Source: Verrucomicrobiales bacterium
GTDB lineage: Bacteria > Verrucomicrobiota > Verrucomicrobiia > Limisphaerales > UBA9464
NCBI GenBank assembly: GCA_027483345.1
Contig: JAIXUV010000394.1
Location: forward strand, 1-38,122
Reading direction: 5' to 3'
Length of the DNA: 38,122 nt
How positions within the stretch are numbered: the stretch's first letter is position 1; every line of letters begins with the position of its first letter. Positions 23,434 through 32,619 of the stretch are shown piece after piece. The position numbers were made by a program, and so were the translations under genes. Under the pieces are notes generated by a model that was not told the origin of the DNA, searched no databases, and saw only the letters and a program-made list of their open reading frames with translations.

Positions 23434-26400
23434 TCACACGGCGTCCGTCGCGGGTCGGCTGGCGACGCGGCCGGGCCTCGGCTCCCGCAGCATCACCCGG
23501 CAGATGGCCGGCAACACGAACAGTGTCAGGGCCGTGGCGGTGATGAGTCCCCCGATGACCACGATGGCCAGCGGCTTCTGCACCTCCGCTCCGGTGCCGG
23601 TGGCGATGGCCATCGGCACGAAGCCCAGGGACGGGACGATGGCGGTCATGAGCACCGACCTGAAGCGCTCCATCGCGCCGCCGACGATGGAGTCGTCGAG
23701 CGACAGACCCTCGGCCAACCGACCCTGGATGCTGCTCATCATCACCAGCCCGTTGAGAACGGCGACGCCGGACAGGGCAATGAAGCCGACCGCTGCGGAG
23801 ATGGAGAAGGTGAGCCCGGACAGGGCAAGGGCGAACACCCCGCCCGCCAGAGCCAGAGGCACGGCGGAGAACACCGCGATGGTCGCCCGAAGCTGACCAA
23901 GCGCCATGAACAGCAGCACGAAGATCGCGATGCCCGCCGCCGGAACGACCAGCCCTATCCGCGCTGACGCCGCTTTCAGGTTTTCGAACTGGCCGCTCCA
24001 GACCAGCCAGCTTCCGGGCGGCGTCTTGACCTCCTTTTCGACCCGCGCCTGGGCCTCGGTCACGAAGGTGCCGAGATCGCTGCCCCGGACGTTGGCCTGG
24101 ACCACAACCCGGCGCTTGCCCGCCTCGCGACTGACCTGGTTGAGGCCCTCCGAGAACGTGAACCTCGCCACCTCGCGAAGCGGGATCGAGGCGCGTGGAC
24201 GCCCTTCCGCCGCTGGCAGCATGATCGGCAGGGCGCCAAGCGCGTCCAGGTCGTTTCGGCCCGCCGAGGGAAGCCGCACCACCACGTCAAAGCGGCGGTC
24301 GCCCTCAAATACCAGCCCGGCGGCGCGTCCGCCCAGTCCGGCGGCCATGCTGTCGGCGACCTCTTCGACCGTCAGTCCAAGCCGGGCGATGGCGTCCCGG
24401 TCGAAGGCGACATCCAGGGTCGGGAAGCCGCCGGTCTGTTCGACCTTCACGTCCGCCGCGCCCTTGATCGACTGCAGAATGCCCGCGATCTGAGTCGCGG
24501 TGGCGGTCATGCTTTCCAGGTCGTCGCCATAGACCTTGACGGCGACATCACCCCGAACCCCGGCGATCAGTTCGTTGAACCGCATCTGGATCGGCTGGCT
24601 GAACTCGTAGGCGTTGCCGACCTCGACGTTCAGCTTCTTCTCCATCTGATCGACCAGCTCGGCCTTGGTGATCCTCGGCTTGGGCCACTCCTTCTCCGGC
24701 TTCAGGATGATGAAGGTGTCGGAGGCGTTGGGCGGCATCGGGTCGGAGGCGACCTCGGCGGTGCCCGTCTTGCTGTAGACGAACTTCACCTGCGGGAACG
24801 AGGCGATGACCTTTTCCACGCGCAGCTGCATCGCCGCCGACTGGTCCAGCGATGTGGAGGGGATGCGCAGGGCTTGGACCGCCAGGTCCTTTTCGTCGAG
24901 CTGCGGGATGAACTCCCGGCCGAGGAAGGTGAACACCACCATCGACAGCGCGAAGATCACCGCGCCGCCAGCGATGAAGGGCAACGGTCTTGCGACCGCC
25001 TTGCGGAGCCAGGGCTCATAGTGGCGCTTGGGGATGGCGATCATCGCCACCTCCTTTTCCGCCACCTTGCCCCGGATCAGCAGAGCGACAGCCGCCGGCA
25101 CGAAGGTCAGGGACGCTACGAAGGCGCCCGCCAGGGCCAGCATCACGGTGATGGCCATGGGCGTGAACATCTTGCCCTCGACCCCCTGGAAGGTCAGGAG
25201 CGGCGCGAAGACCAGCAGGATGATGGCCTGCCCATACAGGGTCGGCCTGACCATTTCCCGAGACGAGGCGATAACCTCGTCCAGCCGTTCCTGGAGGGTC
25301 AGAACCCTACCCTCGTGATGCTGTCGCTCGGCCAGTCGCCGCAGGCAGTTCTCGATGATGATGACCGAGCCGTCGACGATCAGGCCGAAGTCCAGCGCGC
25401 CCAGGCTCATCAGGTTGCCCGAGACCCCAAGGCTGTTCATGCCGATGGCCGTGAACAGCATGGAAATCGGGATGACCATCGCGGTGATGATGGCCGCCCG
25501 GATGTTACCGAGCAGAAGGAACAGGGCCACGATGACCAGCAGCGCCCCTTCCAGCAGGTTCTTCTGCACAGTGGCGATGGTGGCGTTGACCAGCTTGGAG
25601 CGGTCGTAGACCACCTCGAGGGTTACGCCAGGCGGGATCGACTTCGACACGGTCCCCAGTCGTTCGACGACCGCCTTTGCCACCGTCCGGCTGTTCTCGC
25701 CGGTGAGCATCAGGGCGGTGCCGATGACGGCTTCGGCGCCGTTCTCGCTGGCCGCGCCGGTTCGCACACCGCCGCCCAGTTTCACCAGCGCCACATCGCG
25801 CACGGTGACCGCTACCCCTTCGCGCGTGGCGACGACCGCGCGTTCGATCTGATCCAGTGTCGTGATGCGCGCGTCTGCCCGGATCAGGAATGACTCGCCC
25901 CCGCGCTCGAAGAACCCGGCGCCAACCGACAGGTTGGCGTGCTCCAGCGCCTCGGCCAACTCGGTGAACGAGACCCCGTATGCCGACAGCTTCGCCGGGT
26001 CCGGCTCGACCACATACTGCTTCTCGTAGCCACCGATCCCATCGACACCCGCGACACCCTGCACCGTTCTGACTTGTGGCCGGACGATCCAGTCCTCGAC
26101 GGTGCGCAGGTAAGCCCCCTGCGCCACCGTGTCCGTCAGGCGTTCGCCTTCGATGGTCAGAAACGACCCGTCGCGCTGCCAGCCGGGCTTGCCATCGGCG
26201 GCCCGCTGGGACTTCGGCGCGAACCGGATCGACCACATGACGACTTCGCCCAGGCCGGTCGAAACCGGCCCCATCTCGGGCTCGACGCCAGCCGGCAGGC
26301 TTTCCTTGGCCGCACCCAGACGCTCGGTAACCTGCTGGCGAATGAAGTAGAGGTCAGAGCCTTCCTTGAAGACGGCGGTGACCTGGCTGAACCCGTTTCG

Positions 26401-26658
26401 CGAGATCGACCGCGTGCTTTCCAGGCCGGGAATGCCCGCCAGCGCCGTCTCAAGCGGGAAGGTGACGCGCTTCTCGATCTCCTGGGGGTTGAAGGCGGGT
26501 GCGACCGTATTGATCTGGACCTGCTTGTTGGTGATGTCCGGCACCGCGTCGATGGGCAGCCGGATGAGGTTGAAGGCTCCGACCGCCATGACGAGGACGG
26601 TGAAGAACATGATCGCGAAGCGGTGTTTCACCGACAGCGCGAGAAGGCGACCTATCAT
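23434..26658 (-). CDS. czcA: CzcA heavy-metal RND efflux pump
   Basis: This 1074-aa RND transporter of the heavy-metal (HME) class has twelve membrane segments and two large periplasmic loops. The proton-relay motif DFGLIVDGSVIIIEN places Asp423, Asp429 and Glu436 as in CzcA (D402, D408, E415), which points to Zn/Co/Cd rather than to the Cu/Ag CusA group. It forms a trans-envelope complex with CzcB and CzcC and is driven by protons. GGAGA lies upstream of the ATG. The czcB stop is 26 bp upstream. Confidence 0.96.
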   Translation of the reverse strand: MIGRLLALSVKHRFAIMFFTVLVMAVGAFNLIRLPIDAVPDITNKQVQINTVAPAFNPQEIEKRVTFPLETALAGIPGLESTRSISRNGFSQVTAVFKEGSDLYFIRQQVTERLGAAKESLPAGVEPEMGPVSTGLGEVVMWSIRFAPKSQRAADGKPGWQRDGSFLTIEGERLTDTVAQGAYLRTVEDWIVRPQVRTVQGVAGVDGIGGYEKQYVVEPDPAKLSAYGVSFTELAEALEHANLSVGAGFFERGGESFLIRADARITTLDQIERAVVATREGVAVTVRDVALVKLGGGVRTGAASENGAEAVIGTALMLTGENSRTVAKAVVERLGTVSKSIPPGVTLEVVYDRSKLVNATIATVQKNLLEGALLVIVALFLLLGNIRAAIITAMVIPISMLFTAIGMNSLGVSGNLMSLGALDFGLIVDGSVIIIENCLRRLAERQHHEGRVLTLQERLDEVIASSREMVRPTLYGQAIILLVFAPLLTFQGVEGKMFTPMAITVMLALAGAFVASLTFVPAAVALLIRGKVAEKEVAMIAIPKRHYEPWLRKAVARPLPFIAGGAVIFALSMVVFTFLGREFIPQLDEKDLAVQALRIPSTSLDQSAAMQLRVEKVIASFPQVKFVYSKTGTAEVASDPMPPNASDTFIILKPEKEWPKPRITKAELVDQMEKKLNVEVGNAYEFSQPIQMRFNELIAGVRGDVAVKVYGDDLESMTATATQIAGILQSIKGAADVKVEQTGGFPTLDVAFDRDAIARLGLTVEEVADSMAAGLGGRAAGLVFEGDRRFDVVVRLPSAGRNDLDALGALPIMLPAAEGRPRASIPLREVARFTFSEGLNQVSREAGKRRVVVQANVRGSDLGTFVTEAQARVEKEVKTPPGSWLVWSGQFENLKAASARIGLVVPAAGIAIFVLLFMALGQLRATIAVFSAVPLALAGGVFALALSGLTFSISAAVGFIALSGVAVLNGLVMMSSIQGRLAEGLSLDDSIVGGAMERFRSVLMTAIVPSLGFVPMAIATGTGAEVQKPLAIVVIGGLITATALTLFVLPAICRVMLREPRPGRVASRPATDAV

Positions 26659-26684
26659 GGCCCTATCTCCTGTGGTTGTTGCTG

Positions 26685-27866
26685 TCAGTGACCGTGTTCA
26701 GCCGAACCCTTGCCGAGTTCAGCCTTGAGCATGAAGGCGCCCTTGCCCGCGATGGTCTCGCCGGGCTTGAGCCCGGACAGGATCACGATCCGTCCCCCAC
26801 TTCTGGAGCCGGTCGTGACCGGCCGCACCTGGAACCCGTTGGCTGTCCGAACGAAGACCACTTCGCGGCCCTCGACTGACTGAACGGCCTCGTCAGGCAC
26901 CGCGACCTCGCCGGTCGCTGCCGCCACGCGGGGGGTGATCCGCGCGCGGACCGACTGGCCAGGGGCCAGGCCGTCCAGCCCGCCAGTCAGCGAGAGGACC
27001 ACCGTGGCGGACCGGCTCTCGGCATCGAGGCCGGGCGTCACCGAACGGACGACCGCTCTCACGGTGTCGCCGGTCGGCGTCTCGATGACGGCGGTGTCGC
27101 CGGGGGAAACCCGCTTCACGTCGGCGCTGGGAAGTGCGGCGTGAATCTCGATGCGGGCCGGATTGGCGACGCGGAACAGTTCCGTGCCCGCAGTCACGAA
27201 GGAGCCCAGCACAGCCGGCGCCGCCGTGATCCGTCCGGAAACAGGACTGGTCACGGTGATGTAGCGCCCGTTCGAAGTGACTCCGGCGGCAGCGCCCGCC
27301 GACGCGGCCCGGCGTTCTTCGGCCTCGGCTATGGCCAGTTCCGCCGCAGCCGCTTCCAGGTCCTGCCGCGCCGTGATCTTGGCCTCGAACAGTCGCCGCT
27401 CCCGCTGATAGGCTTGGCGCGCCGCCACGACCTTCGCGGACGCGGTGGCCCGGTCGGACGCGATCGAGGCCGCGTCGCGGCTCTCCAACAGTGCAAGAGA
27501 CTCTCCAGCTGTCACGGGATCGCCGAGTCGCTTGAACAACCGCACGACCGCGCCGTCGGCGCGCGCGGCGATGTTCGCCTGACCATCAGGGGACGCCGTC
27601 ACGGTGGCCTGGGTGATGATTTCCGCGCCGAGCCCGCCCGCCGTGACCTGCGATAGCTGGACGCCAGCGGCCGTGATGCGCGCGGGCTCCATTGCGATCT
27701 GGCCCTCGTCGCCGTGGCCCTCTTCCTCCTCATGCTCTTCCTCGGCCGGCGCCGCCGCTTCAGGCGCCAGCAAGGTGCGCCCGATCAGGAGGCCGCCGCC
27801 GCCGGCCACGAGGACGCTCACGGCGATCGTCGCCAGCAGGGTTCGTCTGGAATTGAAGTCGATCAT
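26685..27866 (-). CDS. czcB: CzcB periplasmic adaptor
   Basis: This 393-aa membrane-fusion protein has an N-terminal membrane anchor (about 10-30), a Glu/His stretch (EEEHEEEEGHGDEG), a lipoyl-like half (AARADGAVVRLFKRLGDPVTAGESLALLES), an alpha hairpin (about 130-180) and a beta-barrel region (GRITAAPAVLGSFVTAGTELFRV). AAAGGA lies eight bases before the ATG, and the gene starts 14 bp after czcC. It links CzcA to the outer-membrane channel and may pass metal with its acidic/His tail. Confidence 0.95.
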   Translation of the reverse strand: MIDFNSRRTLLATIAVSVLVAGGGGLLIGRTLLAPEAAAPAEEEHEEEEGHGDEGQIAMEPARITAAGVQLSQVTAGGLGAEIITQATVTASPDGQANIAARADGAVVRLFKRLGDPVTAGESLALLESRDAASIASDRATASAKVVAARQAYQRERRLFEAKITARQDLEAAAAELAIAEAEERRAASAGAAAGVTSNGRYITVTSPVSGRITAAPAVLGSFVTAGTELFRVANPARIEIHAALPSADVKRVSPGDTAVIETPTGDTVRAVVRSVTPGLDAESRSATVVLSLTGGLDGLAPGQSVRARITPRVAAATGEVAVPDEAVQSVEGREVVFVRTANGFQVRPVTTGSRSGGRIVILSGLKPGETIAGKGAFMLKAELGKGSAEHGH

Positions 27867-27880
27867 GTCTGTCTGTCCTT

Positions 27881-29116
27881 TCAGCGGGCGGCGGCGCGGA
27901 TCAGCGCGGCGATGGCCCGGGCGCGGTCCAGCCGCGCGGCGATGAGGTCTTCCCGGGCGGTGGCCAGCGCGTCCTGCGCATCGATCACTTCCAGGAGCGG
28001 AAATTTGCCGGCCTCGTAGCCGAGGCGTGCGAGGCGCAGGGCTTCCTCAGCCTGCGGCACCGTGCGGGTCTCCAGCACCAGGACCCGAGCCTCAGCGGCC
28101 CCAAGCGACGCCTCAGCGTCCCTGGTGCGACGGATCGATTCGGCCAGAGCCAGCCGCTGATTGGCCTCGGCGGCGTCCGCATCGGCCCGGGCGGCCGCGA
28201 CGTTGCCCTGGTTGCGGTCGATCACGGGGATCGGGGCCGAGAAGCCGAAGACGACGGCCTGGTCGCCGCTGTCTTCAAAGCGCCGGATGCCGGCCTGCAA
28301 AGTCACGTCGGGCGTCGCCCCGGTCCGCTCACGCTTGACGGCGGCGCGGGCGGCTTCGGTTTCGGCCTCGGCCAGCTTCACGTCCAGGGACTGGGTCGGG
28401 TCAATGAGGCCCTGCGGCAGTCCCGTGGCTTCTGGCAGGGAGACCGCGACCAGTTCGACGCTGGCCTCATCCGCCGCGATCAGAGTGGCGAGAGCTCGGC
28501 GCGCGGCGGCCGCATCCGAGTCGGCCGCCTGCGCCTTGGCGCGGGCCTCCTCGACGGCCGCTTGCGCGCGGAGCGCCCGAAGCGGGGGCTCCCGACCGAC
28601 ATCGACCAGCGTGGTGACCACCCGAGCGAGGTCCTCGGCTCGCTCGGCGGCCTGCCGGGCCAGAAGCGCGCGGCTTTCGGCCGCCAGCGCCTCCGCATAG
28701 GCCCCGCGCACGTCGCGGGCGACATCGGCCCGCGCGACCGACACACGAAGGCGGGCCGCCTCGACTTCAGCCTGCGCCGCGTTTCGCCGCGCGCCTCGCT
28801 TGCCACCCAGCTCGAGACGTTGCTCAACGGCGAAGGTGCTCTCGCTGGAACTCATGCCCTCGTAAGGGCCGGTGCCGGAGAAGTTCTCGACCTCGACGCT
28901 GATTTCAGGATTTGGCGGCAAGCCCGCTTGCCGGGCGCGCCCTTCGGCGGCCCGTACGTTGGCCTCGGCGGCGGAAATGACGGGTGATCCAGCCTGGGCG
29001 CGGTCAAGCGCCTGGGCGAGGGTTACGGGTTCGGCGGCGGCGGCGGACGCGAACGCCGCCATCGTGAGAGCGGCGGCGCCGAAAAGGGCGCGTCGCCACG
29101 AGTATGGGGAGGGCAT
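27881..29116 (-). CDS. czcC: CzcC outer-membrane factor
   Basis: This 411-aa TolC-type channel protein has a signal peptide ending at ASAAAA, then two repeated outer-membrane-factor halves (EPVTLAQALDRAQAGSPVISAAEANVRAAEGRARQAGLPPNPEISVEVEN begins the first) with long Ala-rich coiled helices. The C-terminal half contains the typical GYEAGKFPLLEVIDAQDALATAREDLIAA. AGGACC precedes the ATG. It is the exit duct for CzcBA, with the three genes in the usual C-B-A order. Confidence 0.95.
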   Translation of the reverse strand: MPSPYSWRRALFGAAALTMAAFASAAAAEPVTLAQALDRAQAGSPVISAAEANVRAAEGRARQAGLPPNPEISVEVENFSGTGPYEGMSSSESTFAVEQRLELGGKRGARRNAAQAEVEAARLRVSVARADVARDVRGAYAEALAAESRALLARQAAERAEDLARVVTTLVDVGREPPLRALRAQAAVEEARAKAQAADSDAAAARRALATLIAADEASVELVAVSLPEATGLPQGLIDPTQSLDVKLAEAETEAARAAVKRERTGATPDVTLQAGIRRFEDSGDQAVVFGFSAPIPVIDRNQGNVAAARADADAAEANQRLALAESIRRTRDAEASLGAAEARVLVLETRTVPQAEEALRLARLGYEAGKFPLLEVIDAQDALATAREDLIAARLDRARAIAALIRAAAR

Positions 29117-29174
29117 GGAAGGTCCTGCATGGGTTCTGACAACGGGCGGACGCGCGGCAAGGGCGCGGTCGCGG

Positions 29175-29537
29175 TCAGGCCCTTGGAGGACGCTTCAGGC
29201 TCGGCGGTTGGACGGATGCAGGCTCGGGCCCCGATCGAGGCATGTCGCTGGCTTCGGCGTACCGGACGCCGGCGCTCGGAACATCCGAAGCGGCGGTCAG
29301 CGGCGCCGGGTGATGGCAGTGGCCGTGGGCGCAGATGGCGTGGTCGGCCCTGCTATCGGCCGGGGCCGTGTCGTCGGGAACTTCAGTCAGCAGCTGAGCC
29401 GAGCCGGCGTCAACGGCTTCAAATCCACAAACGATACTGTCGGCGGCCGGCCCTGCGGCCAGCGCGAGGACGCAGATAACCATCAACGGCTTGAAGAGCC
29501 GTCCCAGCGTTCTGTGCAGAATCGCCACCAAGGTCAT
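29175..29537 (-). CDS. czcI: CzcI-like small exported protein
   Basis: This 120-aa protein has a hydrophobic segment (PLMVICVLALAAGPAADS) serving as signal or anchor. A His/Cys patch AICAHGHCHHPAP near residue 70 probably binds metal, and a Pro/Ser-rich tail follows. Its position directly before czcC matches CzcI, a periplasmic regulator or metal-binding protein of Czc systems. The start is uncertain: ATG 29537 or a GTG at 29558. CzcI proteins are poorly conserved, so the name depends on position and the HCHH patch. Confidence 0.68.
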   Translation of the reverse strand: MTLVAILHRTLGRLFKPLMVICVLALAAGPAADSIVCGFEAVDAGSAQLLTEVPDDTAPADSRADHAICAHGHCHHPAPLTAASDVPSAGVRYAEASDMPRSGPEPASVQPPSLKRPPRA

Positions 29538-29640
29538 CGATCCAGCCAATAGTCGCACCGTCGATGATGATCAATGCGCCGTCTTGACCGAGTCCTGCCG
29601 ATCAGCAGGCCCCAACGCCGAGGCGACTGGCGGCCCGTGC

Positions 29641-30000
29641 TCATTGGCGCTGCGCACAGAGCACGGCCAGGTCGGCCGGCAGCGGCATGGGCTTCGTGGG
29701 CGAGACGTCCGCCCCGCCGGTGTTGCCCTCGGGCAGCCAGCCGACCAGCGAGAGCACGCCGCCGGCAGCGAGGCGAAGTAGCTGGCCGCGAACCTCGCGC
29801 CCGTCCCGCCTCCGCCACCCGACCTTCAGCATCAGCCAATGCGACACGGTGTGCGGCACGAACCACGGCTGGCCGAGGATGTGCGCCCGTTCGAGCAGCC
29901 GAAAGCAGCGGTCCAGCTGACCGGCCCCGTAGGCGAGGCGGGCGGCCTCGATGGCTTCACGGTAGGCGCCCAGGCGGGCGGGAGACTTCGAGGCGGGCAT
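29641..30000 (-). CDS. DUF3703 protein
   Basis: This 119-aa soluble protein has the DUF3703 pattern: YREAIEAARLAYGAGQLDRCFRLLERAHILGQPWFVPHTVSHWLMLKVGWRRRDGREVRGQLLRL, ending in GNTGGADVSPTKPMPLP. The conserved HxxSHW and GxxP segments are visible. The function is unknown; members are found in Zn/Co/Cd and mercury resistance operons. It starts 9 bp after the CDF gene, with AGGA upstream. Confidence 0.88.
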   Translation of the reverse strand: MPASKSPARLGAYREAIEAARLAYGAGQLDRCFRLLERAHILGQPWFVPHTVSHWLMLKVGWRRRDGREVRGQLLRLAAGGVLSLVGWLPEGNTGGADVSPTKPMPLPADLAVLCAQRQ

Positions 30001-30009
30001 GGTCAGGTC

Positions 30010-30663
30010 CTAGGCGGCAGCAGCGGCGTCCCGGCGTTCCTGCCGGGCTTGGGCGACGATCTGGTAGGCCGAGCGCAGGAAGATCGCGGCCAGGCCGAGA
30101 CCGACGATAAGGTCCGGCCAGCGCGAGCCGGTCAGCCACACGGCGACGCCGGTCACCGCCACGCCTATGCACTGGATGAGGTCGTTGCGGGTGCAGAGCC
30201 AGACCGACCGGACGTTGGCGTCGCCGTCCCGGTACTTGGCCAGCAAGATGGCCGCCACCAGGTTGGCCGCCGCGCCGAACAGTCCGAGCCCGGTGATGGC
30301 CAGAGCCTCCGGCGGCGCGCCCACGATCAGCCGCCAGATGGCGAAGCCGAGCACCGACAGCCCGAGCAGCCCCAGGCTGGCGCCCTTCACCAGCGCGGCG
30401 CCGCTGCGCACCGCCACGCTCTTGCCGATGGCCCACAGGCTGAGGGCGTAGGTCGCCCCGTCCGCCAGGAAGTCGAGCGCGTTGGCGGCGACCGACGCCG
30501 ACCCGGCCAGAACGCCGCCCGACGCGACGACCACGAAGGCGCCGAGGTTGATAGCGATCACCCACCGCAGGATGCGGCGATACTCGGGCGTAGCGCCGTC
30601 GAAGGGCACAGAGTGGCCACAGCAGGCTGAAACGGGTTCGGCGGCGGAGTGGGAGGTGCTCAT
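30010..30663 (-). CDS. CDF-family cation transporter
   Basis: This 217-aa protein has six membrane segments of the cation diffusion facilitator family and a short N-terminal ACCGH motif. The second-helix metal site reads NALDFLADG, and the fifth reads CTRNDLIQC, so the canonical HxxxD pairs are replaced. This matches a subgroup of short CDF-like proteins lacking the cytoplasmic domain. It is the first gene of the Zn/Co/Cd operon and would move divalent metal to the periplasm for CzcCBA. The start is ATG 30663; an in-frame ATG at 30678 sits inside the promoter/operator and is rejected. Confidence 0.85.
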   Translation of the reverse strand: MSTSHSAAEPVSACCGHSVPFDGATPEYRRILRWVIAINLGAFVVVASGGVLAGSASVAANALDFLADGATYALSLWAIGKSVAVRSGAALVKGASLGLLGLSVLGFAIWRLIVGAPPEALAITGLGLFGAAANLVAAILLAKYRDGDANVRSVWLCTRNDLIQCIGVAVTGVAVWLTGSRWPDLIVGLGLAAIFLRSAYQIVAQARQERRDAAAAA

Positions 30664-30669
30664 GACCGC

Positions 30670-30700
30670 ACCCTGCATCCTCTAGCCACTAGAGGATCAA
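30670..30700 (-). promoter_or_regulatory. MerR-type promoter/operator of the czc operon
   Basis: On the minus strand, TTGATC (30700-30695), a 19-bp spacer and CAGGGT (30675-30670). The operator ATCCTCTAG-CCA-CTAGAGGAT (30677-30697) is a perfect 9-bp inverted repeat. It lies in the 72-bp divergent gap between the CDF gene and its MerR regulator. It closely matches the operator at 19669-19699. Confidence 0.82.
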
Positions 30701-30735
30701 GCCCCCATGTTGCGGTTTCTGACCGGGAGGCATTC

Positions 30736-31155
30736 ATGAGCGCTTTGACCATCGGCCGACTGTCCAAAGCCGCCGACGTGAAGGTTCCGACGATCCGCTT
30801 CTATGAGCAGATCGGCCTCATGCCGGAGCCGGAGCGCACCGATAGCGACCGGCGCATCTACGGCGAAGCGGCGGTCCGCCGGCTGCGGTTCATCCGCCAC
30901 GCCCGGCAACTGGGGTTCGAGATCAAAGACATTCAGGCGCTGCTCGGCCTGTCTGACCGACCCGACACCCCGTGCGACGACGCCGACCGCATCGCAAACG
31001 CGCACCTGACGATGATCGACGACAAGATCGCCCAGCTGTCGCGGCTAAGGGATGAACTGACCCGGATGGTGGGCTGCGCGGCCGGCACTGCCAGGGACTG
31101 CCGGGTCATCGAAGTGCTGAGCGATCATTCGCTTTGCGCTACTGAAGCTCACTAG
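30736..31155 (+). CDS. ZntR/CadR-like MerR regulator
   Basis: This 139-aa protein has an HTH (LTIGRLSKAADVKVPTIRFYEQIGLM), a dimer helix and metal-loop cysteines Cys80, Cys114 and Cys122, followed by a Cys/His tail (DHSLCATEAH). The Cys80 position is that of divalent-metal sensors, with spacing like ZntR (79, 114, 124) and CadR (77, 112, 119). It should activate the operon at 30663 and, through an identical operator, the one at 19644. GGGAGG sits five bases before the ATG at 30736. Its 3' end overlaps the convergent integrase gene by 17 bp. Confidence 0.93.
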   Translation: MSALTIGRLSKAADVKVPTIRFYEQIGLMPEPERTDSDRRIYGEAAVRRLRFIRHARQLGFEIKDIQALLGLSDRPDTPCDDADRIANAHLTMIDDKIAQLSRLRDELTRMVGCAAGTARDCRVIEVLSDHSLCATEAH

Positions 31156-32425
31156 AAGTCCTCGCCTGCGAGACCACATCCTGCGCGGCAATCCGATCAT
31201 TTGCTGGCTCGGGCAGCGCCTCCTTGCGTCCAAGGCAGAAGATTTCCCAGTCGGCCATCAATGGCCGGCGACGCTCCAGCGCCTTCATCCGGCGATAAGC
31301 CCGCTCGCTCTCGTCACCGACGGCGTGAGCCATCTGCATCTCGACCAGATCGCGCGGGTAGTCGGTTTCCTCGCCCGCCCAGTCGCGGAAGCAGGAGCGG
31401 AAGCCGTGGGCCGTTGCGTCCACGCCCAGCCGGCGCAGCAGCATGACGAACGCCATGTTGCTGAGCGGGCGGCCGAGCTTCTGCCCGTGGAACACGAGGT
31501 CACTGTCCGGCTGGCGGAGGAGGGCAGCCTTCTGGAGAACTTCGAGCGCGCGCTCACCCAGCGGGAGCTGGTGCTCGCGGCCCGCCTTCATCGCGTTGCC
31601 GGGGATGGTCCAGATGCGGCGGTCCATATCGAACTCGCTCCAGCGCGCGCCGTATACGTTGCCGGGGCGCAGGGCGTGGAGGATCTGGAATTCCAGGGCC
31701 CAGGCCGAGACGCTGTCCATGACCTGCAGCCGGGCGACGATACCCGGCACCGCCGCGTAGGGGACCGCGCGCTGGTGGCCGCGCTGGAGCTTGGGCGTAG
31801 CAACCAGCAGGTGTTCGAGGTGTCCCTTCCAGCGGGCGGGATTCTCTCCCGAGCGGAAGCCGCGCACCTTTGCGACGTCCAGGACCTTCTCGACGTAGCT
31901 GCGCGTGAGCTTGGCCGAGTGGGCCTTGCTAGTCCACATCGGCTTGAGCGCGCCCAGCACTTCATCCACGCCGATCTGATCGACCCGAAGGTCCCCCAGC
32001 TTGGCGGCATAGGTGTGCAGCGAGCGCTTCCAGCGATCGACGCTCTTCCCAGACCGGACGAAGGGCGTGCGTTCCTCGATCCACTGATCGGCGAGCTCGG
32101 CGAAAGTCGGCACCACCACGACCGTGTGCTTGGCGGCGAGCGGATCCTTGCCCTCGCCTAGCAGCTCCAGCGCCTGGGCGGCCTTCTCGCGCGCCTTCTG
32201 GAGGCTGACCTTGTTGAACGAGCCCAGGCCCATTTCGCGCGGGCGGCCAGCGCCACTCACGCCGGGCTGCTTCCAGCGGTACTTGAAAACCCAGCGCTTG
32301 GCGCCACTGGGATCGACGGCGAGGTAGAGATTGTTGCCGTCGCTATGGAGGCCAGGCCCCTTGAGTCGTCTGATCTTGAGGTCGCTGAGCTTGTTGTAGC
32401 CCTTCGCGGAGCGGGGATTGGTCAC
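31139..32425 (-). CDS. int: P4-type tyrosine integrase
   Basis: This 428-aa protein has an N-terminal DUF4102-type arm domain (LSDLKIRRLKGPGLHSDGNNLYLAVDPSGAKRWVFKYRW), a core-binding domain (about 100-190) and a catalytic domain with Arg253 (HALRPGN), His340-x-x-Arg343 (HGFR), His367 and Tyr377. The full set R-H-R-H-Y is present, so it is probably active. The GTG start at 32425 has GAGG upstream; the longer open frame to 32752 runs through attR into the chromosome and is artefactual. It recombines the 16-bp tRNA-Arg core. Confidence 0.96.
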   Translation of the reverse strand: MTNPRSAKGYNKLSDLKIRRLKGPGLHSDGNNLYLAVDPSGAKRWVFKYRWKQPGVSGAGRPREMGLGSFNKVSLQKAREKAAQALELLGEGKDPLAAKHTVVVVPTFAELADQWIEERTPFVRSGKSVDRWKRSLHTYAAKLGDLRVDQIGVDEVLGALKPMWTSKAHSAKLTRSYVEKVLDVAKVRGFRSGENPARWKGHLEHLLVATPKLQRGHQRAVPYAAVPGIVARLQVMDSVSAWALEFQILHALRPGNVYGARWSEFDMDRRIWTIPGNAMKAGREHQLPLGERALEVLQKAALLRQPDSDLVFHGQKLGRPLSNMAFVMLLRRLGVDATAHGFRSCFRDWAGEETDYPRDLVEMQMAHAVGDESERAYRRMKALERRRPLMADWEIFCLGRKEALPEPANDRIAAQDVVSQARTSSELQ

Positions 32426-32582
32426 GGTGTTGGTCCTCAGGTCTCCCTTACAATCGCCCCAACACCGAACGGGGATCTGAGCGTCCGGCTGCGGGCGCCG
32501 CCGAACAGTCGCTCCGCAGCGACAGCGCCATGTAGAAGCTGGCTCTACAAATAGGAACAACGGCGAACGGAAGTTTCTTGCA

Positions 32583-32598
32583 TGTCGGGTGCGCCATT
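32583..32598 (+). repeat. attR, 16-bp core
   Basis: This is an exact copy of TGTCGGGTGCGCCATT from the tRNA-Arg 3' end (103-118). It marks the right junction, 158 bp upstream of the integrase start and 22 bp from the stop of the chromosomal LytTR gene. Nothing else of the tRNA is repeated here. Confidence 0.93.
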
Positions 32599-32619
32599 GG
32601 CGTCTGGTTGTCAGCGAAT

